A DNA stretch of 64,000 nucleotides from Gnetum montanum (taxonomy: Eukaryota > Streptophyta > Gnetopsida > Gnetales > Gnetaceae): positions 423,486 to 487,485 of the forward strand of contig MNCI01004997.1 in NCBI GenBank assembly GCA_015680685.1, written 5' to 3'. Of the stretch, positions 58,531 to 64,000 are shown piece by piece (position 1 is the stretch's first letter; every line of letters begins with the position of its first letter). The translations under genes were made by a program, and so were the position numbers. The notes below the pieces were generated by a model that did not search any database, was not told where the DNA came from, and was given only the letters and a program-made list of their open reading frames with translations.

Positions 58531-60850
58531 ATGTCTCCTTCTTCTTAGGAGAGTGCTTCATTGACTAGGTTCGATACCATGAATAATCAGAGGTGGGGTG
58601 CACAAGATGATCTGCCAATGCCCTAACAGTTTCGCTTAGTATATGCTCATCCTAATGAGTATGTACTAGACTTTACCTTTATCCTCCACCAGGATGAACA
58701 GCTGTGATGGTGTGATTTAGAAGGTAACATAGTGTTACCTCTCCATCGTTCAATCCTGGGCATGCTTCTTCATGCTCTCACACAAATTAGTACACAGCAC
58801 TTATAGTTAGAATACGTTGTGCATGAATAAGATTCTAGAGATTATTGATCCATGGAGGCACAACACTAGAGGGATCTACAATAGGAGAGACATTACGAAT
58901 CTGTGAAGGGGAAGTGGTCTCAAGATGTCCCATATGTCCTACGTAAATACGACGGTGGTGAACTTGTCTCAGGAGATTTTCCACAAAACGATGTTCCTCT
59001 CTTTGACTTCGGTCAAGGAGTTGGATACTAGAATCTCCACTCCACTATTCATAACCCAGGATTTGGTACCAACGGGCACAAAGTGTCTAGAAAAGGAACA
59101 TGAACATATGACAATGATGGACATCACAATCGTAACCACGACTAAGGCCGCGACCATCAAAGAGAAGGTGGTAGGCACCGACATGGTGCTAGTTCTCCTT
59201 CCTCTTCACCTTCATCATCTACTTCCTCCTCTCCTTTAGGATCTGAACATAGTCATAGAGGGCAAGACCATGAGGACAATGGTAGGTGAAATAGAAATCA
59301 CCAACAAAATAATAGAGAAAGGGGATGAGGGCATTCCAGGGAGACACATCATGAAAGAAGCGAGAGTAAGGAATAACATAGGCATCATAGATACCATAGG
59401 CAACATGATCACGATGAACCCCTACTTATTACTCAAAGTATGTTAAATATAGTAGAGGCTATTAGGATTCCAACAAGGCCCTAGAAAGATAGTAGGATCA
59501 AAAGACTAGACATGAATAACATCCCACGATTTGAAGGGGGATATAATGCTAATCCTCAAAATCATTTATAAGAATTCCACAATGCATGTGCCTTGCAAAA
59601 TATAGAAAATGAGTGGCAAAAGCTAAATTTGTTTCCATGGACACTAATCAAGGAAGCAGAAAGCTGGTATTGGTCCTTAGAACCAGAATCTATTCGTCCA
59701 TGGAGTACCATGTTGGAGCTATTCAACAATAAGTATTAAATGTACTCCTAAGTGTCCAACATGCGTACGTAAATCCAAGGATGGAAACAAGGAGGACATG
59801 AACCCTTGGATGCTACCTTTGATCGATATTATTCATTATGACATTGTTGCCCTGGCCATGGTTACTCACAAAAGGAACAACTATGCCATCTCATAGATGG
59901 GCTTAGGACTGAAACATGAAGAACCCTTGGGACTTATGCCCAAGGAAGGCTATCTAAGCTCAGAGCCCATCAAATACAAAGATTGTTGGAGTGAGTTGCC
60001 AAGGAGGAAGATGAGTTGAGGAAAAGAGAAAGTGCAGAGTAGCACAACAAAGATCCTTCCCTCCGAAAGAAGGAAATTAGATTTTGTGAAGATGAGGAAG
60101 AGTCACCACTTGAAGAGATGGTGAATAGAAAGACTTTGCCCATTCAAAAATTTGCATAAGAAGAATTGACAAAGGTGGAACAAATGTGGAACTACCTAGA
60201 CAACAAATTTTAAACTATCCTAAAAATAGTAGAGGAGTCTAAAGAACAAAGTAGTAACTGAGAAAGAAGGAAAAAGAAAGAAGCTGAGTATGCACATAAC
60301 AAGGGTAAGGGCAAGGTTTCCATCATTGAAGAGGTTATGGATTCAGACATAAACAATGATGGCGTGGATGTTAGATTTGCCAATGTGACCATCCTAAGGG
60401 ATGGTACCCAATAATGTCACATTTGCAAGAGTCTAGGGTGTATGCACTAAACCCACAATTAAATAGACGACAAACACCCAGAACGTTACCTTATCCTCAA
60501 GGTAACCCAAGATAGTTCTACCAACCTTTGACATATTATCTAAGTGGAGCTCCACCACAACCGAGTGAATGCCACTACCACATCAACAGTACCCTTATCG
60601 TCAACCTGACCCATATGGGTATTACATTCAGCAGCCAATCTTTCCATGTGACTCTACTAGTCACAACACTCTGCAACCTCACTACCAGACCCCTGAGTAC
60701 TATAAAACTTCTTTTTCTTCTAAGAGTGATGCTCCATATACACATTACCTTTCTCATCTGTTTGCATCTCTTCCACCCTCAGCTCCATTACCACTTGCTC
60801 CAACTATGTAGGGTGAGCTTCTTGCCTAGTCGCAGCAATGTAACGTTACA
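58531..60850 (+). pseudogene. gag of element H (decayed)
   Basis: From ATG 58531 the frame has the N-terminal VLDFTFILHQDEQL block, a variable Arg/His/Ser region (about 59100-59420), the gag core MNNIPRFEGGYNANPQNHL (about 59513-59570) and LIKEAESWYWSLEPESI, and a coiled-coil-like part with MVNRKTLPIQKFA (60118 onward). A frame change near 60370 is followed by the knuckle CQCDHPKGWYPIMSHL (damaged) and the linker NPQLNRRQTPRTLPYPQGN. Many stops, mostly at Gln and Trp codons. Confidence 0.75.
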
Positions 60851-60949
60851 AGGGCTATCAACCTTTAACCTACTGTTGGTTTGGACAACTGATCAAAGAG
60901 GAAACATTTCTTTAGAACCAATAGTCCAACCAAGTCCTTACAACCACAA

Positions 60950-61629
60950 GTAGTTAATTATCCAAATGCCTCATCATCATTTGGATCTTCAAAGCTTCCT
61001 TCGAACCAAAAACCACACTCAATGCACACTGTCATGTTAACTCATGCCATCACTAATTGGATTAAAGATGGCTATCTTCCTAGGAAATTATTTGATCTTG
61101 GAAGTCCTCTTATTTATTTGCAAATTGCTGGAAGTAAGCCGTTTGTGAAGCTCTTTTGGATTTAGGTTTTGGTGTTAATTTGATTTCCTAGGAAATGTAT
61201 AAAGCCTAGAACCTACCTCCACTAAAGAAGAGTAACATTCATTTAGAGTTTGCTGACTAGTCCATCACTATTCCATTAGGACTAGTGGAGGACATTGTCA
61301 CCATTGTTTGTGGGTGGTCATATCCAGCTGATTTCCTGGTAATCCAAGTCAACAACTACAAGGGGGGCTTCCCAATCATAATGGGAAGAGCATGGCTAAG
61401 TACGATTGATGTGCACCTAGGAATACGTGATCTTTCCCTAGAGATATTAAAAGAAAATGCATTCAAGAAGATCAAGAAGGAGAAAGTTTCATGCATCGCA
61501 TACAGTGACATAGGGTGCAACTGCGTGCCGAAGTCCTGGTTTGTACAACGCTCAACATTGCCTGCATGCAACCAGTGTGCACACATATATGACATACAAA
61601 GATGTCTATATGTAGCAGCCATAAGATAG
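60950..61629 (+). pseudogene. Aspartic protease region of element H
   Basis: Retropepsin-type protease that would cut the polyprotein. Active-site block LLDLGFGVNLIS (about 61154-61189) after a frame change, then CGWSYPADFLVIQVNNYKGG and FPIIMGRAWLSTIDVHLGIR in the frame used by pol (61285-61629). Colinear with the protease of elements C and D. Confidence 0.72.
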
Positions 61630-61799
61630 GAAGGCACCCAGTGGCTGATAGCTGACCTAGAGAACAATTCAAATTTATGCATGGAACCAACTGAGAGCTT
61701 GACTTGTGCCTACATCAATAGCATAGATGCATTAAAACAAGTCCATCGCCAACTTCCAAGTACTAACACCAAAGATATCAACTAGGGGAAGTTGGAAAT

Positions 61800-63294
61800 C
61801 CCTAATCAGTTTAAGCAAGAGCCCCTTGAATTAAAATGGTTGCCCACTGATATGGAGTATGCATTTCTCAAGAATGGAAAATCAATAATCATTAATGCTA
61901 AGCTCACTCCTTAACAAAAAGAAAGATTGTTGAAGATGGTAAACAAATGGTCAAAAGCCTTTACTTGGTCATATCTTGAACTAATCGGAATAGATCCTAG
62001 GATATGCTAGCATAGAATTTACACTAACCCCTCTATGAAGCCTCGATGACAACTGCAAAGATGATTGAACCCAAAGCTTAAGCAAGTAGTTAAGGAAGAA
62101 ATTGAACAACTTCTGAAGGTTGGGTTCATCTACCTCATTACTGATAGTGAATGGGTTAGTTCATTAGTCATTGTGCTTAAAAAAGGTGGTAAATGTAGTG
62201 TGTGTATAGACTTTAGTCTATTAAACATGGTAACATTTAAAGATCATTTCCCATTGCCATTCATTAACCAAGTCTTAGATACCATTACATGGCATTGTTA
62301 TTATAATTTTTTGGATGGTTACAATGGGTACAATCAAATCCAAATAACACCAGAAGACCAAGCCAAAACTACGTTCACGAGTCCTTAGGGGAAATTTTCA
62401 TATAGGCATATATCATTTGGCTTGTGCAATGCTCCAACAACATTTCAATGTTTGGTTCAAAGTATATTTTAGCAGCAAATAAGGAATTGTGTGAAGGTTT
62501 TTATGGATGATTTCTCCGCCTACGGAGCAGACTTTGAATAAGCATTGGACCGATTAGAGCAAGTGCTGAAGTGATGTGTTGAAACCAACCTAAGGCTCAA
62601 TTGGTAGAAAAGCCACTTAATGGTCCAAGAAGGCATTGTATTAGGGCATAAAATTTCACAAATAAGGATAGAGGTAGATCTTGAAAAAATTAAAGTCATC
62701 CAAGGAATCACTCATCAACTTGAAACCATAAAAAATGTTTGATCATTCCTTGGACATACTAGCTATTATAGACGTTTCATCAAGTACTTTTTGAAGATTG
62801 CAAAACCATTGGTAGAATTAACAAAAAAGGACCTACTCTATGAATGGACCAAGGAATGTGAGTTAGCTTTCCAAACCTTGAAGCAGAAGCTCATAGAAGC
62901 ACCCATTCTACAAGCTCCTGATTGGTTTAGATCATTCCATATAATGACTTACGGGTCCAATTTTGCCTTAGGAGCCATACTTTCATAGTTAGATGACCAA
63001 AAACATCCCTATTACATCCATTGTGCAAGTCAAAGCATTACTAGTGCACAACTCAACTATACCACAACAGAAAAAGAGTTAATGGCCATGGTGTTTGCAC
63101 TAGAGAAATTTAGGCACTATGTATTAGGTTATAAGGTATTTGTACACATGGATCATAGTGTGATTCGGTTCCTTATGAATAAACCAACGATGAGCCCTCG
63201 CATCATACGATGGCTTGTCATCTTGCAAGAGTTTGATCTTATGATGGTAGATCGCAAAGGCATTGAGAATGTTATCATCGATCATTTATCTTAG
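61800..63294 (+). pseudogene. Reverse transcriptase and RNase H of element H (decayed)
   Basis: RT: LLKVGFIYLITDSEWVSSLV, then KKGGKCSVCIDFSLLN, KDHFPLPFINQVLDT, FLDGYNGYNQIQITPEDQ and FGLCNAPTTFQ, with the catalytic VFMDDF near 62500. RNase H: thumb-like YYRRFIKYFLKIAKPLVELT (62764 onward), then IMTYGSNFALGAIL where the first catalytic Asp is replaced (usual form DAS), then TTTEKELMAMVFALEKFRHY (Glu retained) and VFVHMDHSVIRFL (Asp retained). Ends VIIDHLS. One frame, about a dozen stops, so no active enzyme. Confidence 0.85.
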
Positions 63295-63772
63295 TTGCAA
63301 TGGGAAAACAAAGAGGACGAATACCCAATTTCTGATTGCTTCCTTGATGAACTTCTCTTTGCAGGTGTAATAAACAATCAATCACCCACAAATACAAATT
63401 GGTATAGTAGCATTCTTACTTATCTTCTCACACAAGAAACACCACAAGGGCTGGACGTTAGAAAGAGACAACAATTTCTCCACCGAGTCAAACATTTCAT
63501 GGGAATCAACAGACACCTTTACAAGGTGTGTTTTAATGGCTTGGTTTGATGGTGTGTTCTCGACATAGATCAATTGTGAATTCTTCAAGATGCTCATGAG
63601 GGCCCTTGCGGGGGTCATTACTCTAGGAGATGAATAGCCATTAAAATATTGCTTGTAGGATATTATTGGCCCACACTATTTTGGGACGTCCATCATTTTG
63701 TCCAATCTTGTGATCGTTTCCAATGCAATGGGGGAATGACTGCTAGGATGGAGGGTCCACAATAATGGATTC
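63295..63772 (+). pseudogene. Integrase N-terminal zinc domain of element H (decayed, cut by assembly)
   Basis: Follows RNase H in the same frame. The HHCC zinc domain is visible as DAHEGPCGGHYS (His pair) and QSCDRFQCNGGMTARM, where the second Cys of the usual CDRC is replaced by Phe. At the N (63773) the plus-strand frame ends. The reverse complement of 63774-63820 continues it in frame with PLEPFNIWGIDFMG, which includes the first catalytic Asp of the integrase core. Confidence 0.8.
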
Positions 63773-64000
63773 NGGCCCCATAAAATCAATACCCCATATG
63801 TTGAAGGGTTCTAAGGGTCGAATCCATTATTGTGGACCCTCCATCCTAGCAGTCATTCCCCCATTGCATTGGAAACGATCACAAGATTGGACAAAATGAT
63901 GGACGTCCCAAAATAGTGTGGGCCAATAATATCCTACAAGCAATATTTTAATGGCTATTCATCTCCTAGAGTAATGACCCCCGCAAGGGCCCTCATGAGC
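63592..64000. repeat. Perfect inverted repeat at the window end, probable misoriented contig
   Basis: 63592-63772 and 63820-64000 are exact reverse complements over all 181 bases that I could compare. The loop of 47 bases starts with a single N. The right arm reaches the window end, so the true length is unknown. Confidence 0.95.

Larger units (their letters stand above)
57549..63772 (+). mobile_element. Element H: gypsy-type (Athila/Tat group) element with full pol, 3' end outside or misassembled
   Basis: Order: 5' LTR (57549-58400), primer site, gag (58531 to about 60850), protease (to 61629), RT and RNase H (to 63297), integrase (63298-63772, continuing in reverse complement beyond the N). 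Protease, RT, RNase H and integrase remain in one frame with in-frame stops. The RT box VFMDDFSAYG and the FLDGYNGYNQI block are typical of Athila/Tat rather than chromoviruses. It is the only pol donor candidate in the window for B, C and D. Confidence 0.85.

Overview
The window is nuclear DNA from a plant, most likely a seed plant with a large, repeat-rich genome. The reasons are an intron-containing plant-type exonuclease gene, abundant Ty3/gypsy LTR retrotransposons of the Athila/Tat type with a tRNA-Asp-like primer site, LINE debris, a Helitron, and a low overall G+C. I cannot name the species. Only one gene looks intact in 64 kb; almost everything else is decayed mobile DNA.

Layout. 1-2750 is the 3' end of a gypsy element (A), with a 607-base gap. 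2751-5992 holds LINE fragments, two of them in inverted orientation. 5993-14326 is element B, a non-autonomous LTR element with gag and a second, coiled-coil ORF where pol would be expected. 14327-19867 has no recognisable gene. 19868-39660 is a Helitron-type Rep/helicase on the minus strand, with its last segment amplified four times in tandem. It is split by two LTR elements, C (plus, 23403-30331, target duplication GCCTC) and D (minus, 30632-37666, target duplication CCTGT/CCTAT). 39740-40440 holds two small tandem repeats. 41701-45328 (minus) is a four-exon ERI1/ERI2-like 3'-5' exoribonuclease with a C-terminal GRF zinc finger. Immediately upstream of it lies a six-unit higher-order tandem array (45830-51895), invaded by a solo LTR. 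51896-57548 is a scrap-heap of LTR elements E, F and G and a LINE. 57549 to the end is element H, the only one with gag, protease, RT, RNase H and integrase.

The LTR elements are one extended family: TGATG...CATCA ends, a shared U5 end, a shared primer site, a shared gag with an unusual zinc knuckle, and U3 regions built from clustered palindromes just upstream of TATAAATA. C and D carry only gag-protease and B only gag plus the extra ORF, so all three would have needed pol from an element like H. Three polypurine-tract-like motifs recur at conserved spacing in these elements, and the extra ORF of B sits between the second and third.

The last 409 bases contain a perfect inverted repeat (181-base arms around a single N). 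Its loop, read in reverse, continues the integrase frame exactly. This points to a contig joined in the wrong orientation rather than to biology.
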